Origin: Acanthamoeba castellanii str. Neff
Taxonomy: Eukaryota; Discosea; Longamoebia; Acanthamoebidae
Assembly (NCBI RefSeq): GCF_000313135.1
Contig: NW_004457437.1
Location: 64,954 to 83,271 of the forward strand
Direction of reading: 5' to 3'
Length of the DNA stretch: 18,318 nt
This document shows positions 18,222-18,318 of this stretch, piece by piece. Made by a program: the position numbers and the translations under genes. How positions within the stretch are numbered: the first letter of the stretch is position 1; each line of letters opens with the position of its first letter. The notes beneath the pieces are model-generated. The model was not told where the DNA came from. It ran no database searches and worked only from the letters and a program-made list of their open reading frames with translations.

Positions 18222-18294
18222 CTCCCCGGGCAGGGTTCGAACCTGCGACCTCACGGTTAACAGCCGTGCGCTCTACCAACTAAGCTACCGAGGA
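18222..18294 (-). tRNA. tRNA-Asn (anticodon GTT)
   Basis: The 73-nt minus-strand sequence folds as a full cloverleaf. The acceptor TCCTCGG pairs with CCGGGGA (one T-G wobble) with discriminator G. The D arm is GCTT...GAGC. The anticodon arm is CACGG-CTGTTAA-CCGTG, with GTT at positions 34-36. A 5-nt variable loop AGGTC and the T arm GCAGG-TTCGAAC-CCTGC follow. It has no intron and no encoded CCA, as in nuclear eukaryotic genes. The internal B box GGTTCGAACCC is perfect. A TTTT terminator follows. The adjacent transposon end lies 8 bp downstream and leaves the gene intact. Confidence 0.97.
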
Positions 18295-18318
18295 TTGCTA
18301 CTACACTTTCTGGTTGGG

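Overview
The window looks like nuclear DNA of a GC-rich, intron-dense protist. Genes are densely packed on both strands and split by many short GT-AG introns. It encodes a mitochondrial-type HSP60 with a presequence, a 26S proteasome subunit, and a eukaryotic tRNA-Asn without an encoded CCA. The composition and intron style suggest an amoebozoan such as Acanthamoeba; that is an inference from style, not from a database match. I assembled the exon models by hand from reading frame, splice dinucleotides and protein-family continuity.

Layout. 100-1164 (+): 3' part of a GH63/MGH1-like glycoside hydrolase. 1263-3684 (-): BTB-BACK-SPRY protein, 7 exons. 3896-7617 (-): 26S proteasome subunit Rpn2/PSMD1, 9 exons. 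7994-8983 (-): RAD6-like ubiquitin-conjugating enzyme, 6 exons. 9288-11240 (+): mitochondrial HSP60, 3 exons. 11740-12295 (-): small single-pass membrane protein of unknown function. 12603-13680 (-): METTL23-like methyltransferase, 5' end uncertain. 13697-13855: a run of strong hairpins, perhaps a structured RNA. 14174-15102 (+): ELO-family fatty-acid elongase, 2 exons. 15188-18213: a 3,026-bp DNA transposon. 18222-18294 (-): tRNA-Asn(GTT).

The most interesting region is 15188-18294. The transposon has 69-bp terminal inverted repeats (63/69 identical by my alignment) flanked by TA on both sides. It carries two divergent, intron-containing genes: a decayed DDE transposase of the IS630/Tc1/mariner kind on the minus strand, and a Cys/His-rich protein of unknown function on the plus strand. 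Its interior is about tenfold depleted in CpG compared with neighbouring host genes, while its terminal repeats keep many CpGs. All four clear lesions (three in-frame TGA codons and a Glu-to-Lys change at the expected third catalytic residue) can be explained as CpG-to-TpG/CpA transitions. The element ends just beyond the pol III terminator of the tRNA gene, which suggests insertion next to a tRNA.

Two other themes stand out. Many introns are filled with TG/CG-rich microsatellites (5-bp GTCGT units and longer tandem copies). Three proteostasis genes (Rpn2, an E2 enzyme, HSP60) lie side by side, the last two sharing a 304-bp divergent promoter region.
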